From Lethocerus indicus (Eukaryota; Arthropoda; Insecta; Hemiptera; Belostomatidae), in assembly GCA_019843655.1 (NCBI GenBank), contig JACDQD010000005.1, forward strand, positions 33,449,817 through 33,513,816: a stretch of DNA of 64,000 bases, read 5' to 3'. The translations under genes were made by a program, and so were the position numbers. Under the pieces are notes generated by a model. That model worked only from the letters and a program-made list of their open reading frames with translations, made no database searches and was not told the origin of the DNA. Below, in pieces: positions 1-40,390 of this stretch. The first letter of the stretch is position 1; each line of letters opens with the position of its first letter.

Positions 1-965
1 AAAAATATATTCGGAGAGGTAAATAGGTAAATTTTAATGTAAAATTGGTCGATCAACCGGTTTTTCTAAATTAAATATATATATATATCAGGATTTACGC
101 TGAGAAATTCCTTAAGATAATACGATTAATCAAAAATTGAAAATAAATTTATAAATCCGCAAAGTGTGAATTTTAAAAATCTACACCTAATATTATCTAT
201 TATCAAGACTTGGAATGATTGAGCTTCAATTGAATAAAATTTTGTCATAAAGTTTATAAACAAGCCCCCTCAAAAACTGGGGTAACTTTATATATAATAT
301 AATATATTATAGATTATTGAAAATGCTTAAAGAAAGCATTCAATAGAAATGTTTACCTAAAAACGGTTATTGCCGAACCATAAAATTAAAGATGGACTAT
401 TTTAAAAAATATATATATTTATTTATATATATATATATTTATCGGGATAAAATATATTTAATAAATAAATATTATAGGATTTTAAATCATGGATTTTAAC
501 TGAGCCCCAACAATTTCAATTGTCAAAATTCTGAGATTATCAGTTTTTTTTTTTTTTTTTTTACACGGATCGAGTAAATATTAGAGAGGAATTGTAAATT
601 TTACCGCTTACAATTTAAAATTTGGATCCTATTGAAATAAAATCCAAAAAATAAAAAATGAAAACTTTAAATAAATAAATATTGTAATCCTGTAATAAGT
701 TATACGCCGGGAATATAATATTTATTTATTTAATGAAGAGCGAGGGTTGATGAAGTATAAGTGTAATATTTTTTTTTTAATTTATAAGGGTGAAATTTCG
801 CCCAATAAAAAAAACTGTCGGGCGTAGTTTTAAAATGCATACTTCATTGATTTATAAATTTAATATATAAAAAAGGGTCAAGTAAGAGTCAAGTGAGTGA
901 CAAGTGAGTCAAGTGTGAGAGTCAAGTGAGGAGATATTTGGGACACATATTGGGAAATCCACCCA

Positions 966-967
<2 letters not shown>

Positions 968-1059
<92 letters not shown>
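968..1059. repeat. (AT)n microsatellite
   Basis: About 90 bases of alternating AT. It creates a spurious open frame reading YIYIYI. Confidence 0.98.
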
Positions 1060-1060
<1 letters not shown>

Positions 1061-1079
1061 TACCAGCGGTTCTGTGCGA

Positions 1080-1325
1080 GGGTTTTGAATTAGTAGGTTT
1101 GGGGCAGTTTTTTTTTTCTGTCTTTCGCCGGACAGTTTTCGGCCGCTCGCCGTCTTCAGTAGTCACCGCCGTCGCCCTCTTCGCAAACCAAATTAAATAA
1201 ATATCCCGAGTACGAATGATGAGATTGGCGATCTTCACCCTGAAAAACGTCCAAAGTGCAACGACGGTGACCGTTTTCGGCTGCTACTGAAGACGGCGAA
1301 CGGCCGAAACCCCCCAGAGACAGAA
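1080..1325. mobile_element. MITE1 copy, degenerate
   Basis: Left half tctgtctttcgccggacagt, tttcggccgctcgccgtctt; right half ctactgaagacggcgaacgg, ccagagacagaaacacc. Lies in the AT-rich left end of the window. Confidence 0.75.
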
Positions 1326-1664
1326 ACACCGCAAAAATACGGGGTATATTATTATATATTATTGATAATTCCTTAAATCAATGAAAGTACCATATAACGA
1401 TCGGTAATAAAAAAAAAGGGTAATTTCGACGCCAAAACCTAGTGTTAATATGAATTATTTCAGTTCTATAAAGCAATTAAACTGATGGGTACTTTCCAAG
1501 TTTTTAAGTCCAGAACTTTAATCCGTTAACACTGTGGTTATTAGAACTTGGGTTAACGATATTTTAACCAATTAATATATATAAGAAAATGTAATTTTTT
1601 TAATGTATAAGTAAGATTGAAAACGATGAACACAGTATCTGCTTCTTAATACATTATATACGCC

Positions 1665-1695
<31 letters not shown>

Positions 1696-1939
1696 CCATT
1701 AATTCTTCCCAAATAAATTTATTTCATGTATTCTGAGACCGACTAATATATTTTTGTTTTATGAGAAAAATAAGTTATAATCGAATAAACATGCATTTTT
1801 TTTTCTTTTTTTCTTGAAATACAACAAAAAATCTTAATATCAGTCTATCTAAACATATAATGCACATAATAATAACATTAATAATAATTATAATATAATA
1901 ATAATAATAATAATAGTAATAATCATTCATATACATGTG

Positions 1940-1985
<46 letters not shown>

Positions 1986-2517
1986 GTTCACTGTTATGTA
2001 TTGCTTACAGTGATGGTATATATTTTTTTTTTTACTATTGAACATATAATTTCTGACAATTTAAAACTGAGTCTGTTTTAAAGGAAAAGAGACAAATAAA
2101 AAGGTCGGCACAAAAAAAACAGTAAAACAATAAAATTCACTACGGAATAATTGAATACTTTTTTCCAATTTTATGTTTAATTTTTTCCCTCTTTTTTACT
2201 TTTTTTTATTTATTTTTTTTTTAATATATATATTTACAGATTCCCCCCCCCCATTGTTAAAATTTTTTCGCAATCGGTTCGCGTTTAAAAACTATTGTAA
2301 ATGTGATATACGTCCAGAACTGAGAAATGATAAATGAAAAAATTTATTTTTATTTTTTTATAATACACAATTGATGTCTTTTCATAAAATGAATTCGGCA
2401 GTTCACTTTTGTTTTAGGTTTTTTCTTTTAGGTAACAGTAATTTTTTTTTTTTGGTTGAAAAATTTTGTTCTGATTTATTGTCAAAATCCAGAAAAAATT
2501 GTTTGAAAAACTTTGTA

Positions 2518-2551
<34 letters not shown>

Positions 2552-4207
2552 GTTTTGTTAAAATAGTGCCATCTTTATCGTATTAATTTATTTTTTTTTG
2601 ACAGTTTTATACAGTATTTTTTTCAAAATTTTCTCAACAGAGATAAATCTCCTGTACAGACACTGATTAATTATTTTTCACAATTTCAATTTTCTTGAAA
2701 GTTTTACGATACATTTTTGTAGTTTTACCGTTTTTTTTTTTTTTGTGCTGAAATACTTGTACAAATATTACATATAATACATATAAAAGATTTTTTTTTT
2801 TTCCGTTTTTCTTCTTCTTTTTATAATTCCACTTTCAGATAAAACAACAAATTTAATATTAGAGAATTTAGAACACACCCCATTCTTATTATTATTATTA
2901 TTTTTTTTTTCGGTTTTTCTCCCCCAATACATAACGGGGAGACTATACATAGATTATTTTTATATTTATATATATATAAAATTTTTTTTTCTTTTAAGTT
3001 ATACACGTTTATATACCATAAAAAACAATTTTTTTTTAATTTTTTTTTTGTTCACCTTCGTTATATAAGAAATACATACAAATATTATTATAATTCCTAT
3101 AAAGATCTTATTCGATATTTATATACAAAAAAAGTAGTAGTCTACACACACACACACACAAACATTTAATATTCCGATAAACACATATTTTTTTTTTTCG
3201 AAATAAATTTTTTTCAAAATTTTTTTTTGTTTTTCGTCCAGACCCAAAAAACCCAAAGTGGACAAAGTATTTTTTCGAAATCGAAACTTTCCGGACTTAT
3301 TTTGTCGGCGCGCTTCGACTTCGACTTATAGCGGTCGTAGAGCATAAAATTATGTTACCTTTAAACGGCGTACGCCACCTTTTAGAGGTCCGTAAAAATA
3401 TATTTCGTACAACGTTTACATCGCCGAATACATCGAATATTCCAAAGCAGAATTTGAACATTTTATTTATTTCTCGATTGAACGGGATCGCATCGATAAA
3501 TTTTCTAACAGCGATGAACCTGCAACAATATTGAATAATAAAGCGTTTTATAAAACCTTTTTGTACGTTTTCCGTTCAATATTCAATTCGTTTACGGACC
3601 TCGGCGGACGTTTCCTGAAAAAAGTAACAGTGGCGAATAAAATTTATATACAACAAACAGATAACAGTGAAAATACAAAAATAACTGTCTCCATTTCATA
3701 ATCGGCTGATTTTGAAAATTTTCAAAATATCGTTAATAATAAATAAAAAAAAAACAGAATTATAAAGTTCGAAGATTCGATTCGATACAACATAAAAAAA
3801 AAATCGAAAAATGATTTTTTTCAAAATAAAATTGAAACAAATTTTTACACAAAGTTATTCACTATTCACGATAAACTTTAAATTGATTTCGATACGCCGA
3901 ATCGATTTCGAAATTGGAACGATAAATGGAGAAATTTAAAAGAAAATCGAAATAAGCCGAAAAAATTTTTTTTATAATTTCATTTCAGACTGAAATAGTT
4001 ACTTACGAATAGGGGAGAAAAAAAAATAATTTCGGACAGTTTTCGTTTTTTTTTTTTTTTTTCTTCTTCTTCTGTCATTTCACGCAACCCACCGAAAATA
4101 GCAGTAGACAGAGAGAAAATATTTTCATTTTTCAATATACAATAAAACAAATTTTATTCAAATTTCCGTATAACTTTAGATTTTCAACTACTTTTAAATC
4201 TCTCTCT

Positions 4208-4211
4208 CTGT

Positions 4212-4290
<79 letters not shown>
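4208..4290. repeat. (AT)n microsatellite
   Basis: About 80 bases. Further tracts of 30-60 bases lie at about 1946-1982, 4519-4577, 4917-4948, 5043-5102, 5193-5241 and 5384-5426. Confidence 0.97.
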
Positions 4291-4296
<6 letters not shown>

Positions 4297-4518
4297 CACA
4301 CAAACACACATTGGGTTTATATACCTTAAGTTCATAGTATATACAATATTATATTATTAAACTAAACATATTTCCCTTTTCTTTCCATACATCCCTTTTT
4401 TCTTTTTTTTTCTTCTTCAAACAGAATCAATACAAACAATTAATTTTCGATTTACAAATCATCAATAATTTTTCAAACAAGTTTTGTTTTTTTTTTGGAC
4501 TTTGTTATCTAAGAAAAT

Positions 4519-4581
<63 letters not shown>

Positions 4582-4679
4582 CATTAAAAATACTCTCTGA
4601 TGTTCAAAAATAGTATTTTCTATGTTATATATCAGTATTTGGCGATAGATTTTTTTTTTTTTCCGGTACCGAAGGAGAA

Positions 4680-4724
<45 letters not shown>

Positions 4725-4914
4725 CGATATTTCGATTCTTTGTTATACGCAGTTATAAATAACACACCACGTATCTAGATGAGGAGAACGAGAAAAAAAC
4801 CGAAATATTTAATGAAAAAAACGAAAACAGTTTCGGTGCGATAACAATTTAACCTCTTAATTTGAGACTGTCGATGAGATTCTTCAAAAAAACAATATAA
4901 ATATATATATATTT

Positions 4915-4953
<39 letters not shown>

Positions 4954-5038
4954 GTTGATTGAATCGTACAATTTCCAATTTTCTCGACCGATCCACCATT
5001 CAAAAATTGACAGTGGTAGTGTTTATACGTAATATATT

Positions 5039-5105
<67 letters not shown>

Positions 5106-5191
5106 TTATAAACGACCGTGTTAACGTTAATTCAAAAACCGAGAGAACACAGTTCATAAACGAACGCCAAATTTATAGAACGACGACAAGA

Positions 5192-5242
<51 letters not shown>

Positions 5243-5247
<5 letters not shown>

Positions 5248-5292
5248 CGGTGAGGCCGGCCTTCAGAGCGGTCTCCGCGAATCTAACTTGAC
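5243..5292 (-). other. Possible isolated terminal exon (weak)
   Basis: After ttatttcag the minus strand reads QVRFAETALKAGLTE and TAA when entered in phase 1. A cryptic donor in Helz exon 21 (TCAG|GTCTAT) would join it in frame, replacing the last residues of Helz. The conserved YRYFQ ending makes this unlikely to be the main form. Confidence 0.2.
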
Positions 5293-5380
5293 CTGAAATA
5301 ACAGAAAATATTTTCATTTATTCGACCGAAACGGGCATCAATTCATCAATTTATACATAAATTATGAACTGCACAAGTTG

Positions 5381-5427
<47 letters not shown>

Positions 5428-5564
5428 TACTTGAGGCCCGTTGGGGGGGGGGGTTTGGGGGTTGGCCGATATTCGCTGTTAAACGTCTCAATTTATGTTT
5501 TAATCAATAAATATACTTTGTGAAATGACGGATTTTTTTTCTTTTTCGGTATGAAATAGAACCG

Positions 5565-5702
5565 GTGACGGTTTTGTCGCGTTTGCCGTCGCAAAGGGCC
5601 GGTTTCGGGGCCATTTTCTGGCAGTAGGCCGGTTTCGGCCGCCGCTCTAGCCGTCTTCAGTAGCGGCGGTTTGTCGGTCGGACGACACCGCTACTGAAGA
5701 TT
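5565..5702. mobile_element. MITE1 fragment
   Basis: ggccggtttcggccgccgct, ctagccgtcttcagtagcgg, then an inverted stub gacaccgctactgaagattg. Confidence 0.65.
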
Positions 5703-6023
5703 GGTAAAAAAAAAAAATACCGAAAAAATGAAATTTCCTCAGGCCACTATTAACCCTCCAACCCCCGCCCCCAAAGGGCTTTCTGTAACGGTGTCGAGAA
5801 ATATACTAAATAGCGATTCGCAAAAAATAAAAAATAAATATATATATATATATATATATAGCATGCCCATAACAGAACCGTGTGCCACTTGAATCGCTAC
5901 TGGACTAGAGCTAAAACCAAAATTGCGAATCTACTGACGGGAAAAAAAAAAAAAAGGAAAAAAAACAACTAGAGCATTGTACTCAACATCTATCGGCCCG
6001 CTGGTCCCAATTCGGATTATTAC

Positions 6024-6055
<32 letters not shown>

Positions 6056-7509
6056 TAAATAGAATTGAAAATGATTCGCGCCGTTAACGACCGTAAAATA
6101 ATATCGATTGAACGGCCTTTGAGCGGACAGCGGCTTTGTAGTTACTACAATACGATATATCTAACCTTACGTTATAATTATTTTTTTATTTTTATTTTCA
6201 CCTCCTTTTTAATATATTTTTTTTTTTTTGGAAAAATTTTCAATATTTTTTTTTTTTTAATATTTTGCCCGTACAATTTCACTTCGACAGAGTGCATTTT
6301 CGTCCGACGGACGATTTCAACCGCTTTCAATAATTACGACTTCGATACAGAGATTTATTAAAATATAAATTATTGGCACAATAAACTTTGAATATTTTAA
6401 TTTTTTTTTTTTAACTACAAATAAACTCCGCCCAACTGTCTGAAATCTAAACACTGAATTTTATTTTATTTTTTATTTTATTTTATTTTTTTTTTCGTCA
6501 GCGCCGATTACGTCCCAGTTAACCGTCACTGCCGTTTCTCTCTTTTCGATATATTAATAATAAAAATTAATTATTTTTTTCAATATCTGCATTTGTGCTG
6601 CAACAACAACGTTGTGTTGATATGCCGGCGATTTGTATCCTACGATCTTCGGTTTTCCGCGTTACATTTTATAATAAATTGAATGCGAAAAAGCATTTTT
6701 TTCGTATCTCAACAAAAGTCTAATAAAGTCCGATATGTCTTATATATCTAACTCCAACTTAGAAATTTTATAATATACAAATTTCATATATTCGACAATC
6801 TTAGAGAATTTTAGAAAAACGTTCAGTTTCTTCCGCTTTTTTTTTTTTTTTTTAATTTTTTTTCCCACCTCGTAAATATTTTAAAAACCGGTTTATATAG
6901 AAATAAATATATATATATAAAACGTAATCTGCCGGGAAATATTTCGGCGTCGGTCGTTTTGTTATCGACGTCTCGTTCCGATAAGATTATAAAAAAAATT
7001 TAATTTTTATTGTTGAAAAAACTAAATAAATACGCCGAACCCTTTCGCCAACTTGTCTACTACTTTTCTTGGGGTCGGCGTAAAAAAAAAGTCTCAATTA
7101 AGAGGTTAAAGTGGAATGGACCGAGGAGGCCGAGGGTGGAAACCGATAAGTTTTTTTTATTTTATTTTTTTTTAAAAGTCGTAGAATCGTCGAGAAGGAA
7201 ATCGAACGGAATAGAGCGAAAGAATCCTCTTTTCAATTGAACAGCGTTTATAGTAGAACACCACTTTTCAATTTTTCAACGTCGATTCTTTGGTACGGCG
7301 AACAGAAAATTAAATCGATTATATTTTCCAAGCGAAGTGATAATTTTATTACGATCGATTTTACGTTAAATTTTATATTTTGCAAATAATCTCTCTTTCG
7401 TTAAGTCAATCTATCGGAAAAATCGAAAAAATTGTACTTTCCGAAGTGATGTTCTACCGTAGAGGGCCCCACCCCCAGCCCCGCTCGAAACTCAATAACG
7501 AAACACATC

Positions 7510-7539
<30 letters not shown>
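5703..7539. other. Intergenic, no feature recognised
   Basis: AT-rich with poly-T and (ATT)n tracts. No ORF with family resemblance. Confidence 0.6.
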
Positions 7540-7541
<2 letters not shown>

Positions 7542-9030
7542 GTATTCTACTACAAAAAACCGTGCAGAAGCCCTAAAAATCTATAATCGGTATTCGGCAT
7601 TTAAAAAACCAAAAAATGTATCGATTCTACGCATCGGTAACGTTTTTTTGCAGTACCGAAAAAACCATCAAAGTCCGAAATAGAAATATTCGAAAAAATC
7701 AACCCTTATTACGCGCAACTACCGACTGCAGTCTGTACGCTAATAATGGGGGAGAGTTTCATACATAAATATTCTACCAATATTCGTACGTATTCTACTA
7801 CAAAAACCGTGCAGAAGCCTAAAAAAAAATTCTATAATCGGTATTCTGGCAGGTAAAAACCAAAAATGTATCGATTCTACGCATCGGTAACGTTTTTTTT
7901 TGCAGTACCGAAAAAACTATCAAAGTCCGAAATAGAAATATTCGAAAATCAACCCTTATTACGCGCAACTACCGACTGCAGTCTGTACGCTAATAATGGG
8001 GAGAGTTTCATACATAAATATTCTACCAATATTCGTACGTATTCTACTACAAAAAACCGTGTAGAAGCCCAAAAAAATATTTTATAATCGGTATTCTGGC
8101 AGCTAAAACCAAAAAAAAAAAATGTATCAATTCTACGCATCGGTAACGTTTTTTGCAGTACCGACGGCCCAAAAAAACTATCAAAGTCCGAAATAGAAAT
8201 ATTCGAAAAATCAACCCTTATTACGCGCAACTACCGACTGCAGTCTGTACGCTAATAATGGGGAGAGTTTCATACATAAATATTCTACCAATATTCGTAC
8301 GTATTCTACTACAAAAACCGTGCAGAAGCCTAAAAAAAATTCTATAATCGGTATTCTGGCAGCTAAAACCAAAAAAATGTATCAATTCTACGCATCGGTA
8401 ACGTTTTTTTTCACAATAATGGGGGACCAAATTCGTACCTACAAAACCGTGCAGAAGCCCAAAAAAATCTTAATCGGTATTCTGGCAGCTAAAAACCAAA
8501 ATGTATCGATTCTACGCATCGGTAACGTTTTTTTTTACCGAAAACGGTACTACCGATAACGCTAATAATGGGGAGAGTTTCATACCTGATATTCTACAAT
8601 ATTCGTACGTATTCTACTACAAAACCGTGCAGAAGCCCAAAAAAATTCTATAATCGGTATTCGGCAGCTAAAAAAACCAAAAAAATGTATCGATTCTACG
8701 CATCGGTAACGTTTTTGGCAGTATTCCGTATTCTAAAAAACCGTGCAGAAGCCCAAAAAATCTATAATCGGTATCCGCATCGGAAAAAAACGTCCGGACT
8801 GCAGTCTGTACGGTAATAATGGGAGAGTTTCATAAATGATATTCTACCAATATTCGTAGTGTTCTACACAAAAACCGTGCAGAAGCCCAAAAAATATCTA
8901 TAATCGGTATTCTGGCAGGTAAAAAACCAAAAAATGTATCGATTCTACGCATCGGTAACGTTTTTTTGGCAGTACCGAAAAAACGGTCCGACTGCAGTCT
9001 GTACGCTAATAATTGGGAGAGTTTCATACA
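7540..9030. repeat. About 245-bp tandem array, 6-7 partly truncated copies
   Basis: Units run from cgtattctactacaaaaa through ccgtgcagaagcccaaaaa, atgtatcgattctacgcatc, accgactgcagtctgtacgc to gagagtttcatacataaata. The first three copies are full length; later ones have internal deletions. The array lies just past the Helz stop codon on the 3' side. Confidence 0.93.
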
Positions 9031-9218
9031 TAATTATTAATTAAATAAATGTCGGGCACAATTTGCCGGCGTTTATGACCCGAAATGAAATTTTGCCGTT
9101 TGGGCCGCCGGACAGGGAAATTCCGCGGTCGGTTCAGGACGCTCTACAACTGAAACTAAACCATGCGACTAATAAGTTTATCTCCCGTAGATTTGGGGAG
9201 GGGCGTTAGTTGATTGAA

Positions 9219-35111
<25,893 letters not shown>

Positions 35112-35399
35112 ACCTGCAACAACAGTCGCTTAATTAGATACGTTACTATCCGTTAATTTATATACTTATATCTAACTTATATTACAGTCCGTACAGAGGA
35201 TTAATTTTACAAAAATCCGTGGCGTACAACGAGGGTGGAATTCGAACCCCGGCCACGAGCTCAGTGCCCTGAACCGCCCGGTTATTTTGAAAAATCTCAA
35301 TTTTAAAAGAACAAAACCTCTTAAATTGTAATTACTGTCGGTGATTAGAAAGATGCCGACACTAAACCGTTTGACGGTTTTTTTTTTCTGCCCGATATT

Positions 35400-36485
35400 A
35401 AAACCGGTGTACATAATTCGGTACATGTGACAGTGCAGCGGTGAGGATGGCCAAAGTGCCCCAATAGTGACTACTGACACAGCGCTACTGAAGATGGGTC
35501 GAGCGGCCGAAATGACAGTACATGTGAAAGTGACAGTGCAGTGCAGTGAGGATGGCCAAAGTGCCCCAATAGTGACAGTGACAAAGCGCTACTGAAGATG
35601 GGAGCGGCCGAAATGATAGTACATGTGAAAGTGACAGTGCAGCAGTGAGGATGGCAAAGTGCAATAGTGACAGTAACAAAGACTGAAGATGGGGAGAGAG
35701 GCCGAAATGAGAGTACATGTGAAAGTGACAGAGGGCAGTGCAGTGAGGATGGCCAAAAAACATCCAAAGTGCTAATAGTGACAGTAACACAGCGCTACTG
35801 AAGATGGGGAGCGGCCGAAATGACAGTACATGTGAAAGTGACAGTGGGCAGTGCAGTGAGGATGGCCAAAAAACATCCAAAGTGCTAATAGTGACAGTAA
35901 CACAGCGCTACTGAAGATGGGGTGAAATGACAGTACATGTGAAAGTGACAGTGCAGTGAGGATGCCCAAAGTGCCCCAATAGTGACAGTAACACAGCACT
36001 GAAGATGGGTGAGCAAATGACAGTACATGTGAAAGTGACAGTGGGCAGTGCAGTGAGGATGCCCAAAGCCAATAAAGTAACATGAAGATGGAGAGAGGCC
36101 GAAATGAGAGTACATGTGAAAGTGACCCAGTGAATGCCCCAATAGTGACAGTAACACAGCGCTACTGAAGATGGGGAGAGGCCGAAATGATAGTACATGT
36201 GAAAGTGACACAGTGCAGTGCAGTGAGGATGGCCCAAAAACATCCAAAGTGCCCCAACAGTGACAGTAACACAGCGCTACTGGAAGATGGGGGGAGCGAA
36301 GCCAAATGACAGTACATGTGAAAGTGACAGTGGGCAGTGCAGTGAGGATGCCCAAAAAAGCATCCAAAGTGCTAACAGTGACTACTGACACAGTGCTACT
36401 GAAGATGGCGAGCAGCCGAAACCGCAGTCTAGCAAAAGACTGAACCTCAGCGAGAGATGAGACAGAAACATCACGAACCTACAAT
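35400..36485. repeat. MITE1-derived array, about 9 degenerate copies
   Basis: Repeated gacagtacatgtgaaagtga, cagtgaggatggccaaa, gcgctactgaagatgggg with frequent small deletions, ending in a MITE1 right terminus (gagacagaaacatcacgaac). Immediately upstream of Helz exon 1. Confidence 0.9.
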
Positions 36486-37975
36486 TATTATAACAGTACC
36501 GTAAATGAATAATTTCATATTATGTTCACCAGTACGATTATAATATTAGACTGCTAATATACTTTAAATATCGCTACTAATAATCTATTCTAATATCATA
36601 AACTTAATAGTATAAATAAAATATTCGAGTCGGGGGGAAAATTTTCAGTTCAATTCTTATCGGTAAAACCAATAATCTTAAACTTTAGTCCAAACGTTAA
36701 CACTTATTTTAACACGCCGATGCAAGCGGTTTTAATACTTTTTTCCCTGTAGATTCGTTAATTGCATGAATCATTTTTCACGAGTCAACCGTTAATCTAT
36801 TTCATACTCGTTATCTTCGACCCGCCGTTTTTATCTTTTTATCGAAAGCCGAAAGCGCGGAACTGAAATTTAAAAAAAAAAGGAAAAAAGAGATAATCTA
36901 TCGACGAGTGAACACATTTTCGATACATGAATTTTATCGATGAATCTATGATAAATCTATTCGAAGCGCACCGCACACACACACACACACAATATCTGTC
37001 ATTTCACCGAATTACGACAAAACAATCGCATATTTTTTTTTTTTTTCTGTACAAAGAAACTGACTGGCGGTTAATTTGATAAAACGGAAACGCGCAGCTG
37101 TCAAATTACAGAACTTTATTTATACCTTATCTCATCGTACGGTCGATAATCTCAATTCACCGGCTCAGATTCCGCAATCCGACTGTTTACGTCCAAATTA
37201 TATAACTTTTTTTTAGTCTCGACACCGAAAATATACCTTTTATATTTCGGTTTTGTGAATTTCGGCTGAAACGGCGATAATTCCTGTTCAAAATCGATCG
37301 AAGCGCGCAAAAATTGTAAAAAATAACAATTTCGACCAAAAATATCCTGAACAAACCCTACCGAATTAGTTAATAAAAAAAAAATATGGGAAAAATCAAT
37401 GTAAGTATAACCAGAAATCTTTATCGGGATTGAAACCGGATTATCATTCAATTTTAATGATTTTTTTTTTTATTTGTTGCAGAAGTTCATTGCGCTCAAG
37501 GTCAAGAGCTTTCTTAATTATCTAAGTCTTTAGATAATTGTTTACGATATAATATCATTAAATCGGTTCATTTCTATCGTCCGACTCCAAGTGACGGAGA
37601 ATAAACATTCGAATATGAAATTATCCGACCACTAATCATCCCTTAAGCGTTACTACGCTAATTCGATACATCAATAAACATCGACTTTCGTTCATTGTCG
37701 TGAGATACAAAAACATTGTTGCCGATTTCGAATCAACATCAATTTCGATTCGTACTGCCGATAAATCGCAACGAAAACATTACAGAACAATATCAATATT
37801 TGTGTTTCTCGAATAGAGAATTAGAGCATAAAAGATAACGTAAGTCCTTGAAATTAAGTTCGGTACGATACCGGAGCTGTTGTCGTTTTGAGTTTTTTTC
37901 GTTACCGATGTAAACGAACGACGAATTCAAAGAGCAGAATGACTAACTGGCGCAAGTATTAAATAAAGGAAACCG

Positions 37976-38014
<39 letters not shown>
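36486..38014. other. Upstream of Helz exon 1, no feature recognised
   Basis: Unique-looking AT-rich sequence with a short (CA)n at about 36973-36990. A 99-codon minus-strand frame near 37.3 kb has no recognisable features. Confidence 0.55.
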
Positions 38015-38025
<11 letters not shown>

Positions 38026-39215
38026 CCGCGGAACAAGATAAACAGTATCGGAGCAATTTTTAGTTCTTGATAACGTTTCAAAATATAACAACCAGAAACG
38101 AAAAAAATGTATAAAAATCGTGAAAAAAAAAGTCGTACGAATTTTAGACACTAAACGTCCTATTCCCAATAAAACATAACCGTTTTGTAACCTTTCGGTC
38201 GAATACACCGAAGACTACTCGCTGAATGTCCCTATAAAGTCTTTCTAACTGGGCGAATAACAATAACGTCGCAATATGTTTTCTTTTCGGTACGTTTCTT
38301 TCAGTACCGTTTATAAAACATCCAGTTCGGGCCGAAACCGTCGACGGTCGTAAATGGGCCAGAAAGATATGTATACGTTTGCCGGGCAATAAACAAACAG
38401 TAAAACGAATACGTATCGCGATAGCGTATATAAATATTTAATCGGGCGAAAGTTTCAAGTTCTGTAAAGACGAAAATCATATTTGACCGGAACCCGGCGT
38501 AGATATTTTCACCCGGTTTATTACAATTTATACTGATACAAATATTACGATTTATCAGAACGGTCCGATTGACCTACTCACCGAGAGGTCAGAATGGAAA
38601 CGGGCGTTATTCGTCCCTAAAAACTATCCGACGAGAGCTCATTATCCTCGGATTAATTTTAAAATTTGACGGCGTTTATCATATCGTATTAATAGTTTAC
38701 ATCAGTCCCAGCACGGGCGTCGCGACATAAATCTACTGGAGATAAGATCCCGATACCGTTCCTTTTAAACGGTACATTTTATACGTACATTATCGCTCAT
38801 TTCCGTTGGTAATTCAGAGAGAGATCGTGTCGCGGCTGCTTACCGATCGAACATGAAAATCGTAGCTGTTTTCGACATTTATATATTGTTCCGCGGAACG
38901 AGATAAAACAGTCATATAACAACCCGAAACGAAATATATAAAAATCGTGAAATAAAGTCGTACGAATTTTAGACACTGGTCGTCCTATTACCAATAAAAC
39001 ATAACCGTTTTGTAACCTTTCGGTCAAATACACCGAAGACTACTCGCTGAAAGTACGTATAAAGTCCTTCTTTACGAATTATCGTACCGATTAGACCCCC
39101 TAATAAACAGATTTATTGTTATACTGGGCGAATAACAATAAATATAATATCGCAATATGTTTTCTTTTCAGTACGTTTCTTTTAGTACCGTCTCTATAAA
39201 CGTTCAGTTCAGGCC
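38015..39215. repeat. Dispersed duplication of about 350 bp (38020-38345 and 38883-39225)
   Basis: Both copies run ttgttccgcggaac, gtcgtacgaattttagacac, caataaaacataaccgtttt, tacaccgaagactactcgct, cgcaatatgttttcttttc. The second copy carries an extra roughly 50-bp insert and leads into the 172-bp array. Confidence 0.85.
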
Positions 39216-39239
39216 GAAACCCTCGACGCTTTATACGTA

Positions 39240-40390
39240 CATTATTATCGCTAATTTCGCTGGTAATTCAGAGAGAGATCGTGTCTCGCGACTGTTCGGT
39301 TTTGCCCGATCGAACATGAAAATCGTAACTGTTTTCGACGGCGTAAATATGGAAACTGCGCACCAAATGTCGCCACGACAGAACCTCGGAGGGCTCTCCT
39401 TTCTTTACGAGATGTCGGGATATCGGTCGATACCCGAAAGAGTCGTTATCGGAACGTAAATAGAGAGAAATACGTACCGTCCGACTGTTGTCGATATTCG
39501 ACGATGTCGCAACTGTTCGGTTTGCTGATCGAACATGAAAATCGTAACTGTTTTCGACGGCGTAAATATGGAAACTGCGCACCAAATGTCGCCACGACAG
39601 AACCTCGGAGGGCTCTCCTTTCTTTACGAGATGTCGGGATATCGGTCGATACCCGAAAGAGTCGTTATCGGAACGTAAATAGAGAGAAATATGTACCGTC
39701 CGACTGTTGTCGATGGCGTAAACATGGCGATAAAAATATAAAACGGTGCGTGCCAAATGTCGCCACGACAGAACCTCGGAGGGCTTTCCTTTCCTTATAA
39801 GTTGTCGGGATATCGGTCGATACCCGAAAGAGTCGTTATCGGAACGTAAATAGAGAGAAATATGTACCGTCCGACTGTTGTCGATGGCGTAAACATGGCA
39901 ATAAAAATATGAAACTGTGCCGTGCCAAATGTCGCCACGACAGAACCTCGGAGGGCTTTCCTTTCCTTATAAGTTGTCGGGATATCGGTCGATACCCGAA
40001 AGAGTCGTTATCATAACGTAAATAGAGAGAAATATGTACCGTCCGACTGTTGTTGATGGCGTAAACATGGCGATAAAAATATAAAACGGTGCGTGCCAAA
40101 TGTCGCCACGACAGAACCTCGGAGGGCTTTCCTTTCCTTATAAGTTGTCGGGATATCGGTCGATACCCGAAAGAGTCGTTATCATAACGTAAATAGAGAG
40201 AAATATGTACCGTCCGACTGTTGTTGATGGCGTAAACGTGTCGATAAAAATATGAAACTGTGCCGTGCCAAATGTCGCCACGACAGAACCTCGGAGGGCT
40301 CTCCTTTCCTTATAAGTTGTCGGGATATCGGTCGATACCCGAGAGAGTCGTTATCGGAATGTAAATAGATAGAAATACGTACCGTCCGAC
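39240..40390. repeat. 172-bp tandem array, 6-7 copies
   Basis: Unit: gcgtaaacatggcgataaaa, gccaaatgtcgccacgacag, aacctcggagggctttcctt, gtcgggatatcggtcgatac, ccgaaagagtcgttatc, aatagagagaaatatgtacc, gtccgactgttgtcgat. The last copy runs into the GC-rich block at its predicted donor. Confidence 0.94.

Larger units (their letters stand above)
1..5242. other. AT-rich region without recognised genes
   Basis: Apart from (AT)n, poly-T and (AAT)n tracts and the MITE1 copy near 1.1-1.3 kb, nothing gene-like is seen. Open frames here are short and made of simple repeats. Confidence 0.7.

Noticed and set aside
909..1238. Open frames reading YIYIYI (also near 4.2, 4.8, 12.5, 20.9, 22.9 and 29.7 kb)
   Set aside because: They are translations of (AT)n microsatellites with random flanks.
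5243..5292. Alternative last exon of Helz
   Set aside because: Splice phase fits, but the read-through ending GLYRYFQ at 9219 matches the known HELZ C-terminus far better. Kept only as a weak feature.
37152..37451. 99-codon minus-strand frame upstream of Helz as an N-terminal exon
   Set aside because: Composition looks random (Phe/Tyr/Lys-rich AT-driven), and no domain or suitable splice phase supports it.
39268..39756. 162-codon minus-strand frame (SRTVHISLYLRSDNDS...)
   Set aside because: Tandem repeat of the 172-bp array; no family resemblance.
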